Positions 1 through 10,300 of a DNA stretch of 64,000 bases are shown here, piece after piece; positions within the stretch are counted from its first letter, which is position 1, and each line of letters begins with the position of its first letter. The position numbers and the translations under genes were made by a program. The stretch comes from Norana najaformis. Its lineage: Eukaryota > Annelida > Clitellata > Crassiclitellata > Hormogastridae. The notes below the pieces were generated by a model. That model made no database searches and had not been told where the DNA came from. It saw only the letters and a program-made list of their open reading frames with translations. The DNA is taken from the NCBI GenBank assembly GCA_964023275.1, contig OZ029927.1, positions 20,450,762 through 20,514,761 on the forward strand. Direction: 5' to 3'.

Positions 1-47
1 AAACTGTCCAGTGGATGGTAACACTTTAAGTTCTAACTATTTGCCAG

Positions 48-2924
48 AAGAAAAATTGGATACTATCACCAAAAAAATCGTTGATCCGGCACAAACGTTG
101 TCATCGACTTCAGCAGATTTCAAGTCTCCTCCTTCCCTTTCTGTTCACGCAACTACCAAATCGCATCGTTCATTATCGTCATCTACTATAACTAGAACTA
201 CTATTCCCAGTGCTGCTCCCACTTCTCTTACAACTACTTCCACTCGCCCGTCTACTATCACTACTATGACCACCACCACTACAAATCTCGCTCCCATTCC
301 CACTACTACAACCACCACGGCTACTACTAACCCTAAACCTCGCAAGACGACTTTAGCCATTGCCACGACTCGTAATTCACCAAACAATTTGTCTGATGTT
401 CAAACAACTGGTTTCGCGCAAGAGATGCCATCGTCAACAGGTATTTTGATGAATATAAAATTACTTACGCTTTTCTTTTTTGTTGCCATTGCTATTAATT
501 ATAAACCGAGGAACTAATTCCCAGTATAGAAGATCGTGGCAAAAAATTTCTATCTATCACCAAATGAAGCTCTGCAGTATTGCTGGTCATTTTGATAAAA
601 GTACAACTACACATACCTCACAGCAACACTTCTGAAATGTTTCTATCGAAGAATGTGAACAGATGTATCCTATGCAATTATCAATTCTTCTTCGAGCTGT
701 GCAAATCGTTGGCAAAGGTTATATTCGACATTGTTTGATTGTTTTTGTTAAGTTTATGCAAAGGTCAAATGATCACCCATTCATTTGATTCGACTCCAAG
801 GTGAATCGAAATAACAATGAACACTTTTCTGCTCGGACATTCTTTTCTTCCTTCCATTTCTGTCAATCACTTTACTTTGACTGCAAAGCTCGGTCCAGTA
901 GATCGAGAAGTTGCAAATTGATTTTGTTTGGAAGTAACCTTGTGCATTACGATAACTGCGCCATAAAAGTATCCGGATTAAATTATAATAGATTGTGTCG
1001 TATAGTTTATCTGGTAATCAGAGAATACATAAGGAGCTATATTAATGCTATCACATTGTCATTCAGCGTTACGTTTCGCTCGCATTATATAACCATTGTA
1101 ATGTAATGAAATCGTGTTCATGTTAATGTAATGAAATCGTGATCATGTTATGATCATTATATGATCACGTTACAATAATTTAATCAGCTTCTTCAGTTTG
1201 TTAGTGTCTCGTGTTGTTGAGCTGCAAAGTACGTAGTCCTTTGAACTGCTATACAAAAGAAGGTTTGTAGATGTATGATATGTGTTTGACTTTTGTATCG
1301 AGTTGTATTGAATTTTATTCATGTCATGTTGTATTGCCGTATTATATGGTGTTGCATTATATTGTTGCTTATTATATAGTAATGTATTGCTTCGTGTTAA
1401 GTTGAAATGTTTTGTATAGTATTGTATTGTATTTTATTATGGTGTTTTACAAAGCATTGCTTAATATTGTTTTGTATTGTTTTGTATTGTTTTATATTGT
1501 ATTGCAGAACAACACATTATGCCATATTAACTCGCACTACAATAAGATACACCCCGCACTGCACTACACTACAATCGGCTACGTTGCATTATACTTTCTG
1601 CTCTGCACAGCATTACAAAGGACGTGTTTCAATTGTTTTTGTAGGACTATTCAAGTCGTTCCAAATAAAAGAAATTCTCCTTATCGTTTTGTTATTCGAT
1701 GTGATTCTTTTCATTGTCGTTGCCGTAATAGTGGTCCTCCGAAAGCGCAGATAGTAAGTAGTTACTATTGTTGGAATTCGCATTTTACCTATATGTTTAT
1801 AGAATTTAAACTGTTATTGAATTGGAAACAGTGGTACTTGTTATGGCCAAATCTTACTTACTTAATAGTTAGTCCTGCCTATGCAGTTCTGCACATAAGT
1901 AACGCTGGTTCCCCACTGTTCTGTTAATACTGTTGCAAAGTTTTTTCTTCACTGTTCTATTGTAACCGTTGTAAAGTTTTTTTTACCTGAGTTCAGGGTT
2001 GGTTGCAAGCCCACCGCAGAATCCACCTCCTTTATCTTGTCTTGGGACAGACTGAAACTCCCCGTCGAAGTCAGTAACTTGATTGAGCATTCGGCCTATA
2101 ACTGATTAGCCTAGAAACTAAAATTAATTTGCCGCAATTTTTTGCCAATCTGATAAATGCTCAAAAACTGTTACTGAACAGTTATTGTCTGCTTACACGT
2201 CAAACGAGGGCAAGGGGCACTTAAAGAATTAACAATTTGCTACTTATTTGCTTTGAAAAAGAAGCAGTTTTTTAATTTTAATTAAATTTTATTAAATTTT
2301 AGTTTAATTGTCATATCAAATGAAACGAAAGCGAATGTGTAAAAATAAAACTAACAATATTAACGATTCAAGTTGCATGATTTTCTAACGACACAAATAA
2401 CCCTCTCTCGACCACTTCAACGCTTCCCTCAATGTGGGTCTTGTGCCAACAGTGGAAAGAAATTTCTGCATTTCTCACGACCTGCTGTGACTTTACTAGT
2501 CATGGTTTTATGTAGCGCTAGAGAGAAAGAAGAATCGACCTTGAAGAAGACTAAGCAAGAAAGTGATCCGGCCTCTTCTGCATACGGAACAGTGCTTCCT
2601 CACAAAGGACCGCCAGATGGTACTGTTCCGCCTAGTAACACCATCTACGCCGAGGTGGAAATGACCCAACGGCCAACGCCTTCCAACAATACCATCTACG
2701 CCAGTGTTCAACCCTCTGGCGAAGCGGTTGACATGGGCAAAAACGTCGTCTACGCCGAACTTGACTTTCTTCAGAAAGTCAAGCAAAATTCAAAGAGTGC
2801 TGCAAAAATAGCCGCCTGTCTCGATCCTATTTATTCCACGCCCTACAAGCCACCCACCTCAAACTGCAACACAGTGTATGCCGAACCCTTCAAAACAGAT
2901 AAAACGCCAACTGTTCATAAATAA
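48..2924 (+). CDS. Gene 1 (5'-truncated by window): mucin stalk-TM-ITIM tail of CTLD receptor
   Basis: These are the last three exons of the receptor: stalk 48-440, transmembrane 1621-1753 and cytoplasmic 2516-2924. Their phases are 1, 1 and 2, and together they encode about 311 residues in frame. The stalk (about 130 aa) is very rich in Thr, Ser and Pro, as expected of an O-glycosylated mucin-like spacer. The TM exon encodes one hydrophobic helix (around IKEILLIVLLFDVILFIV) followed by the stop-transfer sequence RKRR. It is the only copy with an Asp inside the helix. The tail carries SAYGTV, NTIYAEV, NTIYASV, NVVYAEL and NTVYAEP, which fit ITIM ([SIVL]xYxx[VIL]) or ITSM (TxYxx[VI]) patterns. 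The tail is shorter than in gene 2 because of a stop at 2922-2924. Exons for the signal peptide and lectin domains would lie before the window. Exon ends were chosen from GT/AG sites conserved across the paralogues. Signalling function is inferred from motifs only. Confidence 0.78.
1290..1510 (+). repeat. TATTG/TGTAT-rich tract upstream of the TM exon
   Basis: A pentanucleotide-like tract (TTGTATTGTATT family) lies in the intron before the TM exon. Shorter versions are at 12940-13030, 23360-23455, 35340-35420 and 47695-47770. Gene 1 has the longest. In RNA these give UGUAU-rich sequence, a type bound by some splicing regulators. Confidence 0.5.
2516..2924 (+). CDS. Gene 1 cytoplasmic exon with five tyrosine motifs
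   Basis: The exon starts at the AG of a TTTATGTAG acceptor. It enters in phase 2, so the TA left by the TM exon plus C makes Tyr (YAREKEE). The tyrosines sit in SAYGTV, NTIYAEV, NTIYASV, NVVYAEL and NTVYAEP, with a further IYSTPY pair. The first four are spaced about 18-24 residues apart, which is too far for an ITAM but typical of serial ITIM/ITSM sites that recruit SH2 phosphatases or adaptors. The stop TAA overlaps an AATAAA hexamer. Confidence 0.75.
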
Positions 2925-2925
2925 A
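2920..2925 (+). terminator. Poly(A) signal of gene 1
   Basis: A canonical AATAAA overlaps the TAA stop codon (2922-2924). The other copies lack it at this place because their tails continue. Confidence 0.4.
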
Positions 2926-3880
2926 CATTTCATAAATGAGGGTGTTATATCATATTCTGGTACTTCTAACCTGTTGCATGCAGTACATATATACTGAGAC
3001 TTCTGTTAGCCGTGTCATGTTATCCCAACATCATTAATCGAGACTTTTAGACTTTCGACGAAACTATTATTGCATTCACTTAAATCTGGATACAAACTGA
3101 TTTGTTTGTTATCTAGTGGTACAATTAGCGCCTGTAAAATACTGAGGTGTTGCGTTAAACACAGAGCCTATCACAAAACAGACTTTAGGTTATATGAACT
3201 ACAGGAAAAAACCCTTTGATGTAAATGTAATGTACATTTCTAAAATTTTTCAGCGCCACACAAGACTCGCGCCATGGAGATCAGCTTAATCACCGGCGCT
3301 ATATCAAATCAAATCCGCAATAATCAGGCTATTTGGTTCAGATATGTCTAGAAAACACAGAAGACGACATTACAAGCAGCTTTGTAAAAGATGATCACTG
3401 AAATCCAGCTCATTTTAATGCAACCAGGATATATTATAGTTTGCTCTACCCGGAAGTGGTTTATGGTGTACTTGCGGTTGACATTAGAGCCGAGACGAAT
3501 TCATCTCTCTAAACGGTTCTTGTGACCTAATATGCCTCATCGAAATTTACGTCGGGTCTACGTGAAACCTCTATCTGATGTCACAAGGTGCAATTGACTA
3601 TTCGTCTCTGACAATTCTCCTGAATATGCATATATTCATGCATCAATATGACCTATGAATATGCATAAGGTGATTACGAACAGCTTTATTCCAAAGAAAT
3701 TTCATTCCTAAATTTCATCCTAGTGGCTCAGATTCATAAAATATTATGCCAAGTGTTTCTATCTACATTGTTGGAGAGTTGTGATTTCTAAGGTCATGTT
3801 ATGACCCGGTTAGTCAAATAATAAGCCAATCATAGGCGTAATTTCCAGAGGGCGCTCGAAGTAACGATCAGTATGATGGG
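2926..3880. repeat. Duplicated 3' flank of gene 1
   Basis: This non-coding flank is homologous to 14900-16180, 25400-26460, 37400-38520 and 49750-50600. It contains short AT-rich segments, a partly open stretch ending in GGCGCTATATCAAATC-like tail sequence, and a cluster of ATGCAT and ATGAATATGCAT motifs near 3625-3670. No gene is recognised. Confidence 0.5.
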
Positions 3881-4941
3881 TTTGTGTTGCAGTTTAGTAG
3901 AATTCATAACTTTTGGATTGTAAGCATGCCACATACCATGCAACATCAGGGGCAAGTGTGACATCCGAGGCTGAAATAACAACAGTCAATGATTTTAAAA
4001 TTCAACCGATTTCATTTATTCATTATTAACTACCTACACAAATATACTAGTCGTGCCATCCTTTACATCAGTCATGCAATATTACAATTCGTCCTTTCTT
4101 TTTTGCCTTATCATCAACATCATCATCATCGTCGTCGTCGTCGTCATCATCATCGTCATCATCATCATCATATTCACCATCAAAAAGAAACTAAAAGCGC
4201 AATATTTTTATTCTTGACACAGTTCATTAAATTCTGACGGATCCAGATACGAGACGATGCCGATTACTTGACTATCTTCACAAATATAACGCTTATATTT
4301 CGTCATCACCGGTTCGTACGAGACGCTATCTAAAATATCCAATTGCATTGTTTCAGTACAGACAATAAAAAGCAAAGCTAATTCTGAACGTAACTCAAGT
4401 CTTCAGAAACTGAAATGTTTAAACCCCAGACCAGAACATTGCATGCTTGCGCTCAGCAAACGCTTACTGCATGAGCAAGAATTTAAAGTTCGCATCCACA
4501 ATTTCATGCATAAAAATGGATATGCTCTGCAGTTATCTATTAGCTGTCTACCTCTGTTGTAATGCACACATGTGTGTGCATACTTTTAGAGATATATACA
4601 ACTAAAATTTGATAAAGCCCCTTTCATTGCAAGGTTTAGAAGTGCACGCACATTAAAGCCGGGCAACAGGAACTATTAAAAAATTATAAGCAGACTGAAA
4701 GAAGTAAGTTTCAGTATAGTGCGCAGCATGGTCTCGGTAAGAGGGTCGCGAGAATCTGGAGGCACAGAGAGTTCCGGATAATGATGATAATGATAAGGGA
4801 GTCGCGAACATGAGAAGGTAGAATGTTTCACACGGATGGACCAGCAACTCTGAATAGATAACACTAACAAGTCATGAGATCATGAAAAACTGGAGTCGAA
4901 GCCGAAATATGAATGCACAATTAGAATAATAAACAATATGC
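3881..4941. other. Unit 1-specific intergenic segment
   Basis: This sequence has no match in the equivalent place of the other units, which hold the SINE there. It includes a CAT/CGT triplet array at 4110-4178. I see no gene on either strand apart from the inverted lectin relic that follows. Confidence 0.4.
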
Positions 4942-5245
4942 CTACATGACATGTTTGGCAACGTTAATAATATGTTTTGGCAATGTTGAGTTGAGCCACT
5001 GCCAACGATACGTCTTATTATAGTCGTTGATTCGATATGCATCCGTCCAAACGTACTGGTTTCTGATTGGATTGGATGGGCCATCCAAATACTGACGTAC
5101 AATTTGATTATTTTCCTCGTCTTTAATGATGATTAAATTAGAATAAGGACCCTTGCATCGTTTTCGTGTGTTATCAAAGGATGCAGTTAACGTTCGATTG
5201 TTTGTGGTATTGTATTGCACATCAAAGCATCCAGTATACGGATAA
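4942..5245 (-). pseudogene. Inverted relic of a CTLD exon (CTLD1a type)
   Basis: Read on the minus strand, an open frame contains GCFDVQYN, SFDNTRKRCKG, SNLIIIKDEENN, WTDAYR and WQWLNSTLPK. This follows the CTLD1a pattern of genes 4 and 6 ([37 protein letters not shown]). Just after LPK the bases match the paralogous donor region except that the GGTAATAAT donor has become CATATTATT. I see no partner lectin, stalk or tail exon on this strand, so it is most likely a lone, diverged and inverted exon relic beside an AT-rich junction. Confidence 0.6.
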
Positions 5246-5330
5246 CATATATATATAAATTATATAAAGAAAGATCTTCCTCATGCTCTGAAATATATAT
5301 ATATATATATATACATATATACATAACCGA
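5246..5330. repeat. AT-rich palindromic junction, unit 1
   Basis: TATATAAATTATATA, GAAAGATCTTCC and a (TA) run. The GGAAGATCTTTCC-type motif recurs at the same place in units 2-5 and marks the edge of unit-specific inserts. Confidence 0.5.
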
Positions 5331-6373
5331 GAAGACATGACGTTGCATGACAGTGGTGCATGCAAAAGGACAACCAGTTCACCCGTAGCATGGGTTCTAT
5401 ATGATTGCAGTGACAGTCACCTTTCCTCTTGCTTCCTTCTTTCTTTAATTCCCCTCTTTCCTCCTCTCATCTTACAGCACTGAGTTTTTGTCTATGTCAC
5501 ATATGAGTATAACTTCTTAAGTATGCCTTGGAAATAGGGGCCTGATCCTCTATAAGCCAGTAGCTTACATCCGATTCATGTTGCACTGTATTCAGAATCT
5601 TGATATCTTGTTTAAAAATGCTGTGTTTGGTGCAGTAAACAGTTTTGATAGACTGAAATTGTCGGATCGCTTCACGATCGAGATAATAAGAGTGAATGTA
5701 AATGTAGATGGTTTTCTATAGCGACCGTATGGCCTCGACTCCGTTCATTTTCAATGAATTTATCTGGTGAGATCCTTCACCACAGCTGCCCGTTTAAATG
5801 GTCACCACGCCATTAAATGTCTCCGTGCACGGAAAAATAGGCCATTTAGGATTTTATCTTAGCCAGCATCGTTCGTACATGGGCACTTAAATGATGTGAC
5901 GCTAGATATTCCTAAGGACCGCGATGGTAAAGGGCCTTACAAGATAAAATTGTTGAAAAGAAGAGTTGAGGCTGTACGGTCGATAAAGTAGGCATGTCAA
6001 TGCCCAAAAGCCCAGAGGCTATGCATAACATCTTAATCATGAACAGATTAATTATCGCTGACTTTATTTTAGTGCAGTTTGTACAGTTTCATTACGTACG
6101 GCAGAAGATGAGGGTGTCATTAGACCCATTGAGCTCAGATGACTGACATGGTAACCGATCGTTTCAGCACTCGCCTTACAACGCGTTATGTGCGGGTTAG
6201 AGATTTATCCGAAGGGGTCAATGAGTATGGACCTTGATAATAATTGTAATAATAATAACGGTATTAATAATTTAATACTACATCTGTTACTTATAATACT
6301 GCTACAACCACTACTATTACTGTTGCTACTACTACCATTACTACTACTACTACTACTAATACTACTACTAATA

Positions 6374-6425
<52 letters not shown>

Positions 6426-6534
6426 CAATACTACTACCAATACTACTACTAATAATAATAAAATAATAATATTAGTAACAATAATATATATCATGTATAC
6501 CTTAGCTAAACAAAGAGTAATAATAATAACAATA

Positions 6535-6593
<59 letters not shown>

Positions 6594-7289
6594 TAATAAT
6601 AATAATAATTCACGCAATATAAGCAAAAAGCATGCATGCAAAGTCGTAATAATAGGCAAACACAAGAAACATCCACATCGAAGCCTCCACATCGAAGCCT
6701 CCTTTAGTTATGAGTAACTCGTGTAACCGGAATATGAAACTCATTATAGTATATAAGTGATAATGACACTCTTACATTGGTTCATTCGGACGCGCTTCGC
6801 ATACTACAGCAACTCCATCTCATAGCAGCCCTACCCAAGTTCAGAATCCATCAGCTTCGTTCTATCCACAACTGTTCCAATAAACAGGGAAACAATGGAC
6901 ACCTGTAAAGTAGGCCTACACGAAATAAGGTCCGTGTACTGTGGAGCTTAACTGTAACCCAATGGATAAATGTTTTAAGCGTGTTAAAATCACATTGCTC
7001 CAGAATCAGATCCAACACCCGCATATAATAACAGCAAAAGGCATACATGCTACATCCTGCTAATCGACGCTTACCAGATAGCCGTGTATAAACAGTGGTG
7101 ACATTAATTGACCGGGTAGTACAGGACGCAGAAACTACGTCAAATGCGCAAGAGAAATTAAAACTATTGTAATGCTTTAGTTATCGCGTTATCAACAGGT
7201 AATGTGGGCCTATTTGCTAGACATAGTTGCATCATAAACCGAAGTAGGTATGAATCTAACCTGGTTATGTTCAAAGGAAATATAAAGAA
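5331..7289. repeat. Intergenic repeat block upstream of gene 2
   Basis: The block holds a module of about 125 bp (5710-5835: TTTTCTATAGCGACCGTATG through CCCGTGCACGGA) that recurs once to three times upstream of every gene. After it comes the 5870-6130 block, part of which moved into gene 3, then triplet arrays and unique-looking sequence containing AGCAGGATGTAGCATG. No coding gene is supported. Confidence 0.5.
6299..6610. repeat. (ACT)n and (AAT)n microsatellites
   Basis: An ACT-rich array at about 6299-6460 is followed by an AAT array at about 6513-6610. The six-frame openings across them (poly-Leu, poly-Val, poly-Ile) are repeat artefacts. Confidence 0.9.
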
Positions 7290-7377
7290 TACGAACAGTT
7301 TATGAATTCTTCATTCTGCCAAGAGTTCTCGCTTGTCCGAAGTCGTTCAGCTTCACTTAGCCCAGGAACATCCAAGA
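7290..7377 (+). promoter_or_regulatory. Conserved 5' flank/UTR of gene 2
   Basis: The block GAATACGAACAGTTTATGAA, TTCTTCATTCTG, GTTCTCGCTTGTCC and TCGTTCAGCTTCA precedes the start codon. It recurs before genes 3 (20390-20477), 4 (30260-30353), 5 (42475-42564) and 6 (57775-57866). It is the only non-coding sequence directly upstream of all five starts and is likely to contain the promoter and short 5' UTR. No clear TATA box is identified. Confidence 0.4.
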
Positions 7378-10300
7378 ATGGAACAACTGTGGTTGCGGTC
7401 GCTACTTGTAGCCTTTCTTTCGGGTGAATTAATACATTTATCTGAAGTTCTTATTTTAAAAGCGTTAATAAAAATCAATACTTATACAATGCAAGTACTG
7501 AACTTATCCTTTGGATGAACTGCAATGCTCCATGAAACATTTGAAGCCGCCGTCAGTTGTGAACAGAAGATGAACAACTGTTATAAATGGTTCCTTTATG
7601 TCATTTAACTAAAAATATATCGTTATGTTTTTATATCCCTCTAGACCTGGCAGTAATATAGCAAGGGCTAAAGCGAGTGGGACATTCATAGCACAGACTT
7701 TAGATTGTGTGTATGACTTTGAATCAGGAAGAATAATTGTGTCCCCTCTGAAAAAGTTAACTTTGATAGAAAATGCCAGTTTTGCAATACAGAATTGCGC
7801 AAAAAGACGCCTAACGTTACGATGATTTGTGATTTATGTTTTATGTCATATTATCTTTCGTTCGTGCAGGGCTGTTGCTATCATTGGAAGTGGTGCAGTG
7901 CCGGAACACACCTAAAGGAACATATAACATATCTTTATGTTACAACAATAGCTCTGGAAAGACTTGCTTCACGACATTTACTCTAAACAATAATCACTCA
8001 GTGCGTAAGAATTTCACAGCAGCCAATGACTGGTGCAAAACCTATGTTCCCGGATCTTCTTTAATCATCATCAGTAGCATAGAAGACCTAAGAACTGTCG
8101 AGGATTTCGTAGGAAGACAAATATTGGCGAATGAGACAATTCTTACGGACGCACAAAAGCCCTCGGAAATGAAAAGCTTTGAAAGGTCATGGGTAAATGG
8201 CCAGCAAAACATACCAAAAGGTAATAATAGCGAATTTGTTTAGTTGAGTTTACGAAGTGATATGTAATGTAATGTAATCGAAAATTTATAAAGCGCCTCT
8301 TCGAGATAGACTCATTAGAGGCGCTCCCGGCCCGACAACCCGGAAGCACTGGAAAATAAGAATGTCTTCAAGCGCTTGCGGAAAAGAGGGGAGAGAGACT
8401 AAGGAGTTCAAGGCGTAGATCATTAGGAAGCCCATTCCAAAAATCGGGACCAACCACAGCAAAACTTCTGCCCTGGGCCGTAGCTGATCGGACCGATGGG
8501 ACAAGCAAGTCACCCCGTACCGCCGAAAGAAGTAGCCTACGGCCTGGAATGGAGGAGGCCAAAACACAGAGCTCCCTAAAATAAAATCGAGCGCAACCTA
8601 AGAGGCAATTACGTACAAGATCCAGGATTTTGAATTTTATATGCTCCCGGATATAGGCAGCCAGTGAAGCTCCTCCGAAATGTAATCAGAGATGTGGCCA
8701 AACTTAGGGATACCTTCGATCATACGAGCAGCAGCGTGTAAGACAGATTGTAATTGCGAGATGCAGGAGGGACTCAAGCCAGCAAAGACAGCATCGCCAT
8801 AGTCAATCCAGGACCAGATAAATACATGGGCTAGAATGGTACAGCCTGGGTCGTGAGAGATTGGCATAGTGCGCAGTTGACGCAGATGGTAGAAACACGT
8901 TCGACAGACATTATTCACACGCTCCTTCAAAGTAAGTTCCTGAACCAAAATTACTCCTAGGTCACGGACTGAGGAAGAGAAGGAGATATCAGGAAAAGCC
9001 TAAGTAATCTGGCCAGATCAATGTTTTCTGATTGTTTTTGTGCAATTAGGCGCTACACTTGGTGATACAGACCGGGAATGTGGTTATCCCGATGATTCTC
9101 CTGACAAACAATGCATCTACATTATCCCGAAATGCAGCAGAAGTAATCATGGACACATGTGTGATACACAGGATGACCGCAAATGGTTGGCTTGCAACTG
9201 CAACAACAATTACGCAGTTGTCTGCCAAACAGGTTTGTTCTACGGAATCGTCGTATCTTACTATTTACTTTTTCTGACTAAAACCAGTCTCAAGTTTACG
9301 GTATGGTTTTGGGAGTTCCAATATATCAAAGTTTCGCCCAGACCCAAATTTTATGTGCCAAAATGTACCTATGTACAGAAATAATGTAAAGTCGATGTAT
9401 GCATGCATTTATTTATGTCAGTTAGTATATATAGGTGTCTATGCTGATGACACCCAACTATTCATCTCTTTCTCTCCAAACTGCTTCAATGAGTCTATAG
9501 ATCATCTTCTGTGCGTGGTTAAACAAATCTCCTCTTGGATGACATCTAATCTCTTATGCTTGAACCCATCTAAAACTGAATTCATACTTATAAGCCTACG
9601 TGACCAGCTCAAGAAAATTCCTGATCCCTCTATCTCCCTCAGCCTAGACTCTGCCTCCATCCACACCTTTAATACTAACCCTTCTGTCCGCAATTTAGGT
9701 GTTATTTTCGACCAGAACCTTACTTTTTCTGACCATATCACCCATCTTTACCCCTCCTGCTTTATGCATATCCGCGATCTTCGCAGAATCCGCCCTATGC
9801 TTGATTTCAAAACCGCATCTACCATTGCCACAGCCATAGTCCATGCAAAACTTGACTACTGCAATTCACTTTTCCTTAATATTGACACAACCCAGATTAA
9901 CCGCCTTCAAGCTATCCAGAATGCTCTCGCTCGTGCTGTCACCAAAACCCCCAAACACCATCACATCACCCCTGTTCTCAAATCACTGCACTGGCTTAAA
10001 ATACCAGAACGAATCGAGTACAAAGTCCTATCACTTACCTACAACACACTTCAATCTTCCAAACCTTCCTATTTTCGTCAGTTATTTACAATACAACCGC
10101 TTCGCTCAACCCGCTCTTCTTCTGCTCTAACACTTCTCCGCCCTCCAGTCACCTCATCCTTAATATTTGGTAATCGCTCCATAGCCATAGCTGCCCCACT
10201 ACTCTGGAATAAACTCCCCCCAGAACTGCGACAGTTTTCTGACCCATCATACAAACTCACCGATGCTCCACCGCTTGCAATTTCTGCTTCGGTCTTTCAT

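Noticed and set aside
3989-4237. His/Arg-rich open frame
   Set aside because: Produced by the CAT/CGT triplet array; no other coding signs.
6291-6692. Poly-Val, poly-Ile and poly-Leu openings
   Set aside because: They are translations of (ACT)n and (AAT)n microsatellites.
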